Below are positions 1 to 8,772 of a stretch of DNA of 20,799 bases, piece by piece (position 1 is the stretch's first letter; each line of letters begins with the position of its first letter). The notes under the pieces were generated by a model that ran no database searches, was not told the origin of the DNA, and saw only the letters and a program-made list of their open reading frames with translations. Source of the stretch: Clostridia bacterium (lineage in GTDB: Bacteria; Bacillota; Clostridia; Oscillospirales; Acutalibacteraceae); assembly GCA_017437165.1 (NCBI GenBank), contig JAFSBS010000378.1:1-20799 (forward strand). The letters are read 5' to 3'. Made by a program: the position numbers and the translations under genes.

Positions 1-6
1 TAAAGA

Positions 7-1329
7 ATGAGCGTTGTTTCAAAATTCCCGCCACAGAGAATGAGTACTTTAGCCCAGACTATTGATGATATTGAATATGAGAACGATATTAAATATGAAG
101 AATTGCAAAGAATGGCAATTGCTACTGCCGCTAATAAAGGTCTGTTAATTTTAACGGGTGGACCCGGTACCGGTAAAACTACTGCAATAAAAGGAATTAT
201 AAAAGTATTTGAAAAACAAAATCTTGATATTGCTCTTGCAGCACCTACGGGCAGAGCAGCAAAAAGAATGACAGAATTAACAGGTAAAGAAGCAAAAACC
301 ATCCATAGACTTTTAGAAGTTGAGTGGGATGAAGATGACCGCCCGGTTTTCAGACGTGACACCAAAAATCCACTTGATTGTAACGCACTAATTTTAGACG
401 AGCTTTCAATGGTGGATATATCTCTGTTTGCAAGTCTGCTAGATGCATTACCTTTAGGTTGCAGACTCATTTTAGTCGGCGACTCTGACCAACTTCCACC
501 GGTAGGTGCAGGTAATGTTTTACACGATTTAATTAAAGCAGAAGTGTTACCTGTTATTGAGCTTAACAAAGTTTTCCGTCAGGCTATGGAAAGTAAAATA
601 GTAAGTAATGCCCACAAAATTGTCCGTGGCGAAATGCCTGACTTGAAAAATGATAACAAAGACTTTTTCCACATGGAAAGACAGTCAACATTTTTAACAT
701 CAGAAACTGTCGCAGAACTTTGTGCAGTAAGATTAAAAAAAGCGTATGGTTGGGACCCGCTTTCAGATATCCAGGTAATTTGTCCCTCTAAAAAAGGCGA
801 AACAGGTACCGTAAATTTAAACAAAATTCTACAAAATGTGTTAAACCCAAAAGATGAGAGTAAACACGAAGTAATTGTTGCAGGGCAGTTATTCCGCGAA
901 GGCGACAAGGTGATGCAAACTAAAAACAATTATAATATTGAGTGGGAAAGCGAAGACGAAAAGGGCAACGGAATTTTTAATGGTGATATTGGAATTTTAG
1001 AAAAAATCAACACACAAAACGGACTTGTCACAATAAATTTTGACGGACGCATTGCCGAAATTGCCGCTGAAAATTTAAGCGAACTTGACTTATCTTACGC
1101 AATAACAGTACATAAAAGTCAGGGTAGCGAATTCAAAGCAGTTATTATGCCTGTTATAGGTATTGTGTCCGAACTTTCATACCGAAACCTTTTATATACT
1201 GCAGTTACAAGAGCCAAAGATATGTTAATAACAGTAGGCTCCGGGGAATTAGTTTACGCTATGACTGCAAACGATAAGAAATCGAAACGTTACTCAGCAT
1301 TATCTCACTTTTTAAAGGCTGAATTTTAA
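7..1329 (+). CDS. recD2: RecD2-like ATP-dependent DNA helicase, N-terminal part missing
   Basis: Superfamily 1B DNA helicase of the RecD2 (RecD/TraA) type, which unwinds duplex DNA 5' to 3' using ATP in repair and recombination. Visible motifs in order: Walker A GGPGTGKTT (residues 51-59), the glycine/arginine-rich AAPTGRAAKRM after it, Walker B-like LILDELSMVD (about 128-137), motif III LVGDSDQLPPVGAG, the VFRQA motif, motif V AITVHKSQGSEF and motif VI LLYTAVTRAKDM near the C-terminus. Only about 50 residues precede Walker A, whereas RecD2 proteins normally have about 300 more (the N-terminal and HhH region; full length is about 740). An in-frame TAA lies at bases 1-3, directly before this ATG, so the reading frame cannot simply extend upstream. 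Either the gene is broken or frameshifted upstream, or this is a short form; the window edge prevents deciding. The helicase core looks intact. It overlaps the next gene by one base, so the two are co-transcribed. Family assignment is strong; completeness is doubtful. Confidence 0.87.
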   Translation: MSVVSKFPPQRMSTLAQTIDDIEYENDIKYEELQRMAIATAANKGLLILTGGPGTGKTTAIKGIIKVFEKQNLDIALAAPTGRAAKRMTELTGKEAKTIHRLLEVEWDEDDRPVFRRDTKNPLDCNALILDELSMVDISLFASLLDALPLGCRLILVGDSDQLPPVGAGNVLHDLIKAEVLPVIELNKVFRQAMESKIVSNAHKIVRGEMPDLKNDNKDFFHMERQSTFLTSETVAELCAVRLKKAYGWDPLSDIQVICPSKKGETGTVNLNKILQNVLNPKDESKHEVIVAGQLFREGDKVMQTKNNYNIEWESEDEKGNGIFNGDIGILEKINTQNGLVTINFDGRIAEIAAENLSELDLSYAITVHKSQGSEFKAVIMPVIGIVSELSYRNLLYTAVTRAKDMLITVGSGELVYAMTANDKKSKRYSALSHFLKAEF

Positions 1330-2066
1330 TGGATATACACGAATTAAAAGACTTTTTAGTCACATTTTTATTTCCTAATAGGTGTCGTTACTGCACTTGT
1401 GTTATAAAACACAACGAAGAAATTTGTCAGAAATGTGAAGATAATCTTCACGAAATAATTGGCGAAATTTGTTTTAAATGTGGGTACAGTAAAGATGATT
1501 GCATTTGCAAAAACCACAAATCATATTATGAAGCAATATCTTCCCCTCTTTATTATGAAGGTACTGCAAGTAATTCTATAAAACTCCTGAAATTCCGTAA
1601 AAAGACAGAAGTTGCTGAAATTCTGTCAGAACAAATGGCAAAATGTTACATTAACAATCTGTCTGAATATTCTGTAGATTTAGTAACATTTGTACCAATG
1701 CACAAGAAAAAGCAAAAAGAACGAGGATTTAACCAGGCAGAATTGCTTACGCGAAAAATGTGCGATATTTTAGAATTACCTTGCGAAGAATTGCTGTTTA
1801 AAACTTACGAAACCGATGAACAACATTTCCTTGACGAGAATTCAAGAAAAGGTAACTTGTTAGGAGTATTTTCAGCAAATCCTGAAATTGATATTCTTGA
1901 TAAAAGAATACTTCTTTGCGATGATATTAAAACAACCGGTGCCACTTTAGATGAGTGTGCAAAAACACTTTTAATTGCAGGGGCTTCAGATGTAATCTGC
2001 CTTACTTGTGCAATTGCTAAAAAGAAAAAATCAAACAACAAACAACAAAATGCGAAAACAAAATAA
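1329..2066 (+). CDS. comF: ComF family phosphoribosyltransferase-like protein
   Basis: ComF-type protein, required in naturally competent bacteria for handling incoming single-stranded DNA and working with helicases and primosome proteins. The N-terminus has a cysteine-rich, probably zinc-binding region: C19xxCxC24, C33xxC36, C48xxC51 and C58xC60. The C-terminal half is a type I phosphoribosyltransferase fold with the PRPP-binding motif ILLCDDIKTTGAT (194-206) and the family motif RGFNQAELL (132-140). The length, 245 residues, is typical. A lysine- and asparagine-rich tail ends the protein. The start ATG overlaps the helicase stop codon (TAATG), and AAAGG about ten bases upstream can serve as ribosome binding site. 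Pairing a RecD2-like helicase with ComF is a common clostridial arrangement. Enzyme activity of ComF proteins is unproven, so the role given is family knowledge. Confidence 0.9.
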   Translation: MDIHELKDFLVTFLFPNRCRYCTCVIKHNEEICQKCEDNLHEIIGEICFKCGYSKDDCICKNHKSYYEAISSPLYYEGTASNSIKLLKFRKKTEVAEILSEQMAKCYINNLSEYSVDLVTFVPMHKKKQKERGFNQAELLTRKMCDILELPCEELLFKTYETDEQHFLDENSRKGNLLGVFSANPEIDILDKRILLCDDIKTTGATLDECAKTLLIAGASDVICLTCAIAKKKKSNNKQQNAKTK

Positions 2067-2136
2067 AACAACTACTTCTTCATTTTTGATTGGTTATAAA
2101 ACCAAATTCAAACACGAAAAATGTAGTTGTTTTTTC
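2067..2136. terminator. Two-way terminator between convergent operons
   Basis: AACAACTAC (2067-2075) pairs with GTAGTTGTT (2123-2131), followed by a T run (2130-2136). On the other strand the stem is also followed by Ts. A small inner hairpin, TTGGTT (2090-2095) with AACCAA (2100-2105), sits in the loop. It lies between the comF stop and the end of the convergent LRR gene, so it probably ends both transcripts. Confidence 0.75.
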
Positions 2137-2165
2137 TTCTGTTCACTGATTTCATTCAGGCATAT

Positions 2166-4661
2166 TCACTCTGATTCCTGAACTGCAGTTTTATATCTTT
2201 TTGCAAGATTTATAAGTTTAGAGTTTTTCGGAGTATAAATAACAAGTTCCTTATTACACTTTGAGAATTGCCAATATTCCTCTAAATCCGGTTCACCAAG
2301 AAATATTGCTTTTTTTAGATTTTTACAATGTGTAAATGCTTCACTTTCAATAAACTCCACCGATTCAGGAATTGTTATTTCATTTAAGTTTTCACAATAG
2401 CGGAATGCGGCGTAACCAATAAACGAAACCCCGTCAGGAATAGTTATTCTTTTAAGTTTATAACACCCCGAGAACGCATTTTCTTCAATTGTTTTTAAAG
2501 TTTTCGGCAAAGTAACACTTTCTATTTTATTCCCTTTAAAATCAAATGCAAATGGTGCAATACAAGTAACCCCTTCCGGAACTTCCGCATGGGTGCCGTT
2601 GCACAAATATCTGTAAAGCACTTTTCCAAAAACAATAATTTCCTCTTTATTGTTTTGAAGAAATTCCGTACCTTCAAAAACATTTCTTTTAACTCTTTCA
2701 AGTGTAGATGGAATTTTCACTTTTTTTAAATTTTTACAATTAGCAAAAGCCCAACCATCAACACTTATTACACTTTCAGGAATTACAACCTCTTCAATAA
2801 ACTCATTTGCTTCAAACGCACCGAAACTTATACTTTTAACACCATCCGGAATTATTACTTTTTTATCTTTCCCCCGATATTTATAAAGTGCTGAACCCGG
2901 AATTATAAAATCGTCTTTTAAAGAATCCAGCCACTCTGTTCCGAAAAACGCACTTTTTCCAACAGTTTCAATATTTTTTGAAATTGTCATATATTTAAGT
3001 TTTTCACAATCACAAAATGCCTGTTCACCAAGCTCGGTAACATTATCTGACATAACAACTTTTTTTAATTTCGAACAACCATAAAAAGCATTGCTTAATA
3101 TTTTTGTTACACCTGACGGAATAATTATTTCTTCAATTTCCCAACAACCACCAAAAGCCCATTCGCCCAAATACTCAAGTGAGTCAGGTAGTTTTATATT
3201 TTTCAACTTTGAAGACCATTTAAACGCTGCACAAGCAACCTCGGTTATTGTGTCAGGTAAATAAACATCTTCTAAATTTTCGCAATCGAAAAAAGCATAT
3301 TCACCTATACTTTTCATTCCTTCAGGCAAAATAACACTTTTAACTGTTTTATTCCCTGAAAAAGCCTTTGCAGAAACACCTGCAACTTGTCTTTTGCCAA
3401 TTCTACCCGGTATTACAACCGTTTCAAAATCAAGTTTACAACTCGTTATGTAAATTTCATCATTTTTCACTACAAATCCGAACTCACGTTTCCAATCTGC
3501 AAGAGTTTTCTCTTTAAGTCCAAAATCTTTTTCTATTCTGTCATTTTCTATAAGCGCTTGTTTTTTCGAAGAAAAATGTTTTGATTTATATTCAATTAAA
3601 AATGCACTTATAGCAACCACACTTTTACTTTTTTCTATATATTCATTAAGTTCATCAAATGAAATATCTTTAAACAGAGAAAAAAGTCTTTCTATAACTT
3701 CTGCATTATCATATTTAATTGCGTAGTCAATCACAAGTTTTTTATTTGCTTTTATTTTGGAAATTACACTTTTCTCCGTTTTAATAAAGTCAAAATATTG
3801 TGATAACAATGAATACATAATCACTGCCTTATTCGCTCTTTTTGAATACTCATTCCAGAACAACTCAAGTGTACTGCCACGAAATTTTTCAATTTTTCCG
3901 TAAAAAACAAATCTTTCTAAAGATTTACAACCACCAAAAACATCGTAACCTAAATTCACAAGACTTTGCGGTAAAAATATCTCTTTCAATTTTTCACAAT
4001 TATAAAACGCACTTTCTGAAATTTCGGTTACACCTTCCGGTATAACAATACTACTAAGTTTTCTGCAGCTACAGAAAGCATAATCTTTAATGATTTTCAC
4101 AGAATCAGGTATTGTTACAGCGGTAAGACCCGAGTTGTTAAAAGCACCCGCACTTATAACAGTAACCCCTTCGGGTATAATTACATCAGGTTTATTACCA
4201 TTGTATTTGTAAAGTATTGAATTTATTATAATAAACTCATCTTGGTTTTTCATTTCCCATTCGGTAGAAAAAAATACACGAAATCCTATTTCTTTAAGTT
4301 TTTCGGGAAATTTTATATTTTTCAATGCACCGCAACGATGAAACGCTCCTCTACCTATCACTTCTACATCGTCGGGTATTTCAATACTTTCAAGCGAAAA
4401 ACAGTTACTAAATGCACCTTCAGATATTGTTTTAAGCGTATCCGGAAGAAGCACGTGCTTCAAATTATCACAAAAAACAAATGCTTCAGTTTTTATAACG
4501 ATAACACCCTCGGGTATTATGACACTTTCAATAAATTGCTTATTTGAAAAGGCACGCTTACCTATAGCAGTTACACCCTCCGGTACAACCACATTTTTTG
4601 ATTTACCTTTATATCTTTTTAATACACCATTTTCAATTAAAAAATCTTTAGAATCAGCCAT
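2166..4661 (-). CDS. Large BspA-like leucine-rich repeat protein with central helical domain
   Basis: About 831 residues of LRR_5 (BspA-like) repeats with the pattern IxIPxxVxxIxxxAFxxC, split into two blocks by a helical domain. Residue numbers here count from an in-frame ATG at 4673. LRR block one is about 10-260, the helical domain about 265-400 (ending ADWKREFGF), and LRR block two about 415-790, followed by the usual BspA C-cap (TPKNSKL, LAKRY). A capping motif, DFxIxxxxLYxYxG then IPEGVxxIxxxAF, occurs four times, at about 10, 146, 588 and 677, so the protein is built from four modules. There is no signal peptide or membrane anchor, so it is probably cytoplasmic. I placed the start at the fifth methionine because GGAG (4668-4671) stands six bases before it, whereas the ATG at 4673 has no such site. 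It is the last gene of the VWA/MoxR operon, about 19 nt after the ATPase. Its helical domain is a clear paralogue of the one in the LRR protein at 6210-7298. The function is unknown; protein binding is the likely role. Confidence 0.85.
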   Translation of the reverse strand: MADSKDFLIENGVLKRYKGKSKNVVVPEGVTAIGKRAFSNKQFIESVIIPEGVIVIKTEAFVFCDNLKHVLLPDTLKTISEGAFSNCFSLESIEIPDDVEVIGRGAFHRCGALKNIKFPEKLKEIGFRVFFSTEWEMKNQDEFIIINSILYKYNGNKPDVIIPEGVTVISAGAFNNSGLTAVTIPDSVKIIKDYAFCSCRKLSSIVIPEGVTEISESAFYNCEKLKEIFLPQSLVNLGYDVFGGCKSLERFVFYGKIEKFRGSTLELFWNEYSKRANKAVIMYSLLSQYFDFIKTEKSVISKIKANKKLVIDYAIKYDNAEVIERLFSLFKDISFDELNEYIEKSKSVVAISAFLIEYKSKHFSSKKQALIENDRIEKDFGLKEKTLADWKREFGFVVKNDEIYITSCKLDFETVVIPGRIGKRQVAGVSAKAFSGNKTVKSVILPEGMKSIGEYAFFDCENLEDVYLPDTITEVACAAFKWSSKLKNIKLPDSLEYLGEWAFGGCWEIEEIIIPSGVTKILSNAFYGCSKLKKVVMSDNVTELGEQAFCDCEKLKYMTISKNIETVGKSAFFGTEWLDSLKDDFIIPGSALYKYRGKDKKVIIPDGVKSISFGAFEANEFIEEVVIPESVISVDGWAFANCKNLKKVKIPSTLERVKRNVFEGTEFLQNNKEEIIVFGKVLYRYLCNGTHAEVPEGVTCIAPFAFDFKGNKIESVTLPKTLKTIEENAFSGCYKLKRITIPDGVSFIGYAAFRYCENLNEITIPESVEFIESEAFTHCKNLKKAIFLGEPDLEEYWQFSKCNKELVIYTPKNSKLINLAKRYKTAVQESE

Positions 4662-4680
4662 TATAATCTCCATTTAAAAA

Positions 4681-6192
4681 TTACAAATCCAATTTTTCGA
4701 GTTCTGTTATAATTTCTTTTTGTCTTTCATAGAAAAGAAGTTCTTTGTTGTGGTCAAAATATTCTTTACAACCATAACGGCTTATAAAATGAGAACCATA
4801 GTAGCTTATGGTAAGCTCAGTTACGAGAATAAGCATTTCTTGTCCTTCGCCGAAAACTTCTTCACAGAACTTAAACACATTAGAAAGTTTTTCACCTGTA
4901 GAATCTGCTTTCTTTTTAAGTTCAGTTCTCTGATTATCAAAAAACTCTTTAATCAAAAGAAATGCTTTAGTGTTATCATGTGGTTCTTTTTCTGCAATTA
5001 CAGTCACAATCTCTTCCAAAGTAAAAATTGTAGAACGTAATTTCAGTTCATCTTCAGAAGAAAGACTTGAAGCAGATTTACCAACAGAAATCTGTTTCTC
5101 ATAGTTCGCAATTTGATTTCTCAAAACAGAATTCACTTCCGCATCAGGTTTTGAAAGGTTAATTTTAACTACTTTCAATGCGTTAAGAAGTTCTGTTAAT
5201 GAAAGTTCTTTACCACAGACTTCACGAAGTTCTACAGTTACTCCATCAAGTAAAAGACCAAGTAAACTGAAGCGCTCATCAAATTTCGCATTTTTAGCTC
5301 GTGCTTTTATTCCGTCGCCTGCTTTACCGTTAAGAATTGTATCAATCTGATAATCAGATTTATATTTATTAAATAAATCATAATAGTTAGCAAAGCTTTT
5401 TGCTATTTTTTTGTTCTGAATATACTGCGCAATAAATTTTTCTGTTACTTTAATGTCATTCTGCTCATAAAGGTGAATCATATCTGATAAATCTGACCAG
5501 CCACGAGCAGTAACAAAACTTTTGCCGTCAACCGTGGTTTCTATTTTATAGAAATCACTTTTTTTAATATCAAGATATGTAACAATTGAAGCGTGAACAC
5601 CTTTTTTATATGCATACTCTTTCCACACTTCAAAATCAGGTTCAACATCAATTCTTTTAAGCCTGTCCCACGTAACAATATCGAATTCACGAACAGAGTT
5701 GTTGTATTCAGGTGGGTTACCTGCAGTTACAACAATCCATCCGTCAGGTACTCTGTGTCTGCCGAAAATTTTGTATTGTAAAAACTGAAGCATTGCAGGT
5801 GCAAGGGTTTCAGAAACACAGTTTACTTCATCAAGAAAAAGAATGCCTTCATCTTTACCTGTTTTTTCAATCATATCGTAAACAGATGCAATAATTTCTG
5901 ACATTGTATATTCTGAAACGTCGTACTCTTTGCCACCATAAGTTTTTCTTTCTATAAACGGAAGACCGATAGCTGACTGCCTTGTGTGGTGAGTCATTGA
6001 GTAAGTAACAAGACTTACACCAAGCTCTGCAGCTACCTGCTCCATAATTGCAGTTTTACCAATACCCGGTGCACCCATTAAGAAAACAGGACGCTGACGC
6101 TCAATTGGTATAACATAATTACCAAATTTATCCTTTGTAAAATATGCCTTCATAGCATTCTGAATTTCAATTTTAGCTTCTTTGATGTTCAT
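4681..6192 (-). CDS. MoxR-type AAA+ ATPase
   Basis: AAA+ ATPase of the MoxR group (503 residues), enzymes that usually act with a VWA-domain partner to remodel or activate other proteins; RavA-ViaA, CoxD-CoxE and NorQ-NorD are known pairs. Visible motifs: Walker A GAPGIGKT (40-47), Walker B ILFLDEVN (117-124), the pre-sensor hairpin GRHRVPDGW (144-152) typical of MoxR, sensor 1 VVTAGNP (154-160), arginine-finger region WDRLKR (175-180), and a sensor 2-like TARGWSDL (228-235). The C-terminal half, about 250 residues, is a charged, helical extension I do not recognise and may bind partners. A textbook AGGAGGT site lies four bases before the ATG. It sits 17 nt after one LRR gene and about 19 nt before another, downstream of the VWA gene. 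All ATPase residues look intact. The family is secure; the substrate is unknown. Confidence 0.92.
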   Translation of the reverse strand: MNIKEAKIEIQNAMKAYFTKDKFGNYVIPIERQRPVFLMGAPGIGKTAIMEQVAAELGVSLVTYSMTHHTRQSAIGLPFIERKTYGGKEYDVSEYTMSEIIASVYDMIEKTGKDEGILFLDEVNCVSETLAPAMLQFLQYKIFGRHRVPDGWIVVTAGNPPEYNNSVREFDIVTWDRLKRIDVEPDFEVWKEYAYKKGVHASIVTYLDIKKSDFYKIETTVDGKSFVTARGWSDLSDMIHLYEQNDIKVTEKFIAQYIQNKKIAKSFANYYDLFNKYKSDYQIDTILNGKAGDGIKARAKNAKFDERFSLLGLLLDGVTVELREVCGKELSLTELLNALKVVKINLSKPDAEVNSVLRNQIANYEKQISVGKSASSLSSEDELKLRSTIFTLEEIVTVIAEKEPHDNTKAFLLIKEFFDNQRTELKKKADSTGEKLSNVFKFCEEVFGEGQEMLILVTELTISYYGSHFISRYGCKEYFDHNKELLFYERQKEIITELEKLDL

Positions 6193-6209
6193 TGTTAACC
6201 TCCTGAAAT

Positions 6210-7298
6210 TTATTTTTCTATTGGAATATTATGTTTCTTTGCATATTGCTCTATATAACCATTTCCTTCACTATGAAAAGTGAGAAGAGTACACCCTAAA
6301 AATGCATCTTCTGCTATTTTATTTATAGTTACCGGTAATGTAATGTGTTCTAATTTTTTTCGGCTTATTTTTTCTTTATCTGTCAGACGCTGTGCGTATG
6401 CCGAAAAAGCTTTTTCTGAAATTCCGGTAACTACATATTTACCAATTTTTTCAGGAACCTCTACTACACTTTCCAACGACTTATATTTGGTTATTACAGC
6501 AGTTGAGTTTTTAGTGTAAAAGCCAAAAATCTTTTTCCAGTCAGAAATATTCCTTTCTTTTATCCCTAACATTTTTTCTGTTTCAGTTGCCCAGAAATAT
6601 TCTTGGTCTGCAACAGAATATTTTGAATTCTTGTATTCCAGAAGAAACGAAAGAACAGAAACCGATTTATCCGCATCATTTATAAAAGCGTCTAATTCAT
6701 CCAACTGAATTTTTTTATAAAGCGAAAACAAGTTTTTTACAATTTCTGCATCATCAAGTTCAATGGCAAATTTTACTATATTTTTCTTGCTCACTTTAAT
6801 TTTTCTTTTTAATTCCGTTTCTTCTTTTACAAAATGGAAATACTGCTTCAGAAATGAACACTTAATTGCTACTGCGTGTTCTGTTCCGGTAAAATAGTCC
6901 CATATCACTTTTAATGAACTGAATTTAAAACTTGTAATATTTTCCGGTAAAATTATATGTTTTAATCTTTTACAATCAGTAAATGCATTTAAACATATCA
7001 ACCTTAAATCGTATGGAAGCACCACTTTTTCTAAACTAAAACAACCATTAAAACACGAATAATTTATTGTTTTAACCTTATTTGGTAAATTTATCTCCTT
7101 AAGGTTTGTGCAATTACAGAAGGCAAGCACTCCAATTTCTGTCACAGTTTCAGGCAAAGTAACTGATTCAATACTTACGCAGTTATAAAACGCATCTTCA
7201 CGAATACAGGTTACACCCTGCGGAACAACGATATTTTCATCATTTCCCCTGTAGCACATAACCTTATTATTTATAATTACTAAATCTTTATCGCTCAC
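6210..7298 (-). CDS. Small BspA-like LRR protein with helical domain
   Basis: A 362-residue protein with LRR_5 repeats at about 1-125, a helical, ankyrin-like domain at about 128-260, then a degenerate LRR stretch and the BspA-type C-cap (GYIEQYAKKHNIPI). The helical domain matches that of the larger LRR protein in this operon: FSLYKKIQLDELDAFI against FSLFKDISFDELNEYI, FLLEYKNSKYS against FLIEYKSKHFS, and SDWKKIFGF against ADWKREFGF. There is no signal peptide. The start codon is GTG, six bases after the VWA stop codon and in the same reading frame as the VWA gene. The only ribosome-binding candidate, GATGAG, is weak and lies about 12 bases away inside the VWA gene, so translation probably depends on reinitiation after the VWA stop. 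The function is unknown; as a partner of the VWA/MoxR pair, it may select targets. Confidence 0.82.
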   Translation of the reverse strand: MSDKDLVIINNKVMCYRGNDENIVVPQGVTCIREDAFYNCVSIESVTLPETVTEIGVLAFCNCTNLKEINLPNKVKTINYSCFNGCFSLEKVVLPYDLRLICLNAFTDCKRLKHIILPENITSFKFSSLKVIWDYFTGTEHAVAIKCSFLKQYFHFVKEETELKRKIKVSKKNIVKFAIELDDAEIVKNLFSLYKKIQLDELDAFINDADKSVSVLSFLLEYKNSKYSVADQEYFWATETEKMLGIKERNISDWKKIFGFYTKNSTAVITKYKSLESVVEVPEKIGKYVVTGISEKAFSAYAQRLTDKEKISRKKLEHITLPVTINKIAEDAFLGCTLLTFHSEGNGYIEQYAKKHNIPIEK

Positions 7299-7304
7299 AG
7301 TAAT

Positions 7305-8696
7305 TTATATCTCATCTTTCTGTAAAACTAATTTTATTGCCCATGGTGGTACATCCGGATTGTTGTATTCATCATCAATAAAAACAAATGCAGTATCGTA
7401 GTCAGGTTTTTGTTTCGGAAACTCGCCATATCCGTCAGTAAAGTAAATAAGCCCTTTAAGGTTTGTAAACTCCTTATTCACAATAAGTTGATTTACTTTA
7501 TCGAACACCGGTCTGAAATCTGTACCACCAAGACCTTTGATTTTCATAGTCTTTAAATAATCATCAAATTCCTCTTGTGTAGTTATTTTAACGTGTTCCT
7601 GAATCTCGGCATCGCATTGAATAATGTGAAGATTTATTCTACTGAAAAAACTTTCAGTACTTTTAAGTACATTATAAGTCTTCTGCACAAATGTCTGAAC
7701 CAAATCACCCGAAGTAGAACCTGAAGTATCAATTGCAATAACAAACTCTCTGATTTTTTTAACATCTTTATACTCAAGCGGTTCAACAAGTGGCAGATTT
7801 TCGTAAAGTTTTAAACCGTATGTATAAAAGATATAGTCAAATTCATCATCATTGACTTTCATTGTTTCCCCTAACACAGCAAACTTTCTTAAAAATGCGG
7901 TATAGTCGTATTTTTCACGATTAACTTCTTTTAGATTTTGCATAAGTCCGCCCGCTTTATCACCTTGTTCTTTCGAAAAGGTTTCAAGATCCGTCAGCAT
8001 TCTTTCAGAAATCTCTTGCCACATCTTGTCAAGTTCACTTCTTTTGCTCCCCTGACTATTACTTACGCTTTTATCTTCATTACCATCGCTTCTCTCAGGA
8101 TTGTCAGAGTCATTGTCATTATAAATAGGTGCTAAGCCAAATTTTTCTTCAATCTCGCCATCAGTCATATACCATACTTCGTGATTATCAGCATAAAAAT
8201 ACCCACGAAGCTCTGCCGCTTCAAGTTCACTTAAGTTTTCTTTAATATAATTATAAATCTTTTCAGCGGTAAGAATTTTTACTTCTGATTTAATCTTGCC
8301 CAGTTTTGCCTGTTGCATTTTTGCTCTTTTGCTATCCACCTGCTTTAAATAAAGGTCGTTTATAACATTTTCAACCGCTATATCACACGCTAAATCCCAC
8401 AAAGGTCTGTTGAGTGTAGGATTCATAAACATATGTCTGAAAACACAATGCATAACAATATGTAAGTAATCTCTTACCGGAGCTTCACTCTCATCCTTAT
8501 AGCTTTTTAACACATGTTGTGGATTAAACAGTAAAAACTCTCCATTTGTAAGGTAAGTTGATTCATTACACGTAAAATACTGAAAACGACTCAAAGCCAT
8601 ATCGAGAAATCTCAGATTTACCAAAAGCGTATTTCTCGAAAGGTTGATAACATCAAGCGCCAACTTGTCCAGTTTTTCTTTATAATCCTGTTCCAT
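7305..8696 (-). CDS. DUF2201-type VWA protein with degenerate peptidase-like N-terminus
   Basis: A 463-residue protein of the putative metallopeptidase/VWA family (COG3864, DUF2201). The N-terminal domain has the family pattern, HIVMH (79-83) with a further H88 and W100...LACDIAVEN, but the glutamate expected in HExxH is isoleucine here, so hydrolysis is unlikely. The middle (about 190-225) is an acidic and serine-rich linker. The C-terminal VWA domain has a complete metal site: D323-x-S325-x-S327, GGTDF with T392, and FTDGYG with D421. It is the first gene of the operon, with GGGAG nine bases before the ATG. VWA proteins of this kind work with MoxR ATPases, and one is encoded two genes downstream. 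It is cytoplasmic by sequence. It may act as the metal-dependent adaptor of the complex; that is inference. Confidence 0.87.
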   Translation of the reverse strand: MEQDYKEKLDKLALDVINLSRNTLLVNLRFLDMALSRFQYFTCNESTYLTNGEFLLFNPQHVLKSYKDESEAPVRDYLHIVMHCVFRHMFMNPTLNRPLWDLACDIAVENVINDLYLKQVDSKRAKMQQAKLGKIKSEVKILTAEKIYNYIKENLSELEAAELRGYFYADNHEVWYMTDGEIEEKFGLAPIYNDNDSDNPERSDGNEDKSVSNSQGSKRSELDKMWQEISERMLTDLETFSKEQGDKAGGLMQNLKEVNREKYDYTAFLRKFAVLGETMKVNDDEFDYIFYTYGLKLYENLPLVEPLEYKDVKKIREFVIAIDTSGSTSGDLVQTFVQKTYNVLKSTESFFSRINLHIIQCDAEIQEHVKITTQEEFDDYLKTMKIKGLGGTDFRPVFDKVNQLIVNKEFTNLKGLIYFTDGYGEFPKQKPDYDTAFVFIDDEYNNPDVPPWAIKLVLQKDEI

Positions 8697-8772
8697 ATTT
8701 CATCACTCCCTAATACACTTTTTCAGAAAAATGATTCTGTGTAAATCGCAATTCAGGAATCACTACAAATCT

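Noticed and set aside
4242..4547. Plus-strand open frame of 101 codons
   Set aside because: It is antisense to the large LRR gene, lacks a ribosome binding site and has no recognisable motif. Other long frames opposite real genes were dropped for the same reason.
2166..4661. Periodic repeats that could look like a repeat array or CRISPR
   Set aside because: The period follows the protein's leucine-rich repeats; the DNA copies are diverged and there are no uniform spacers.
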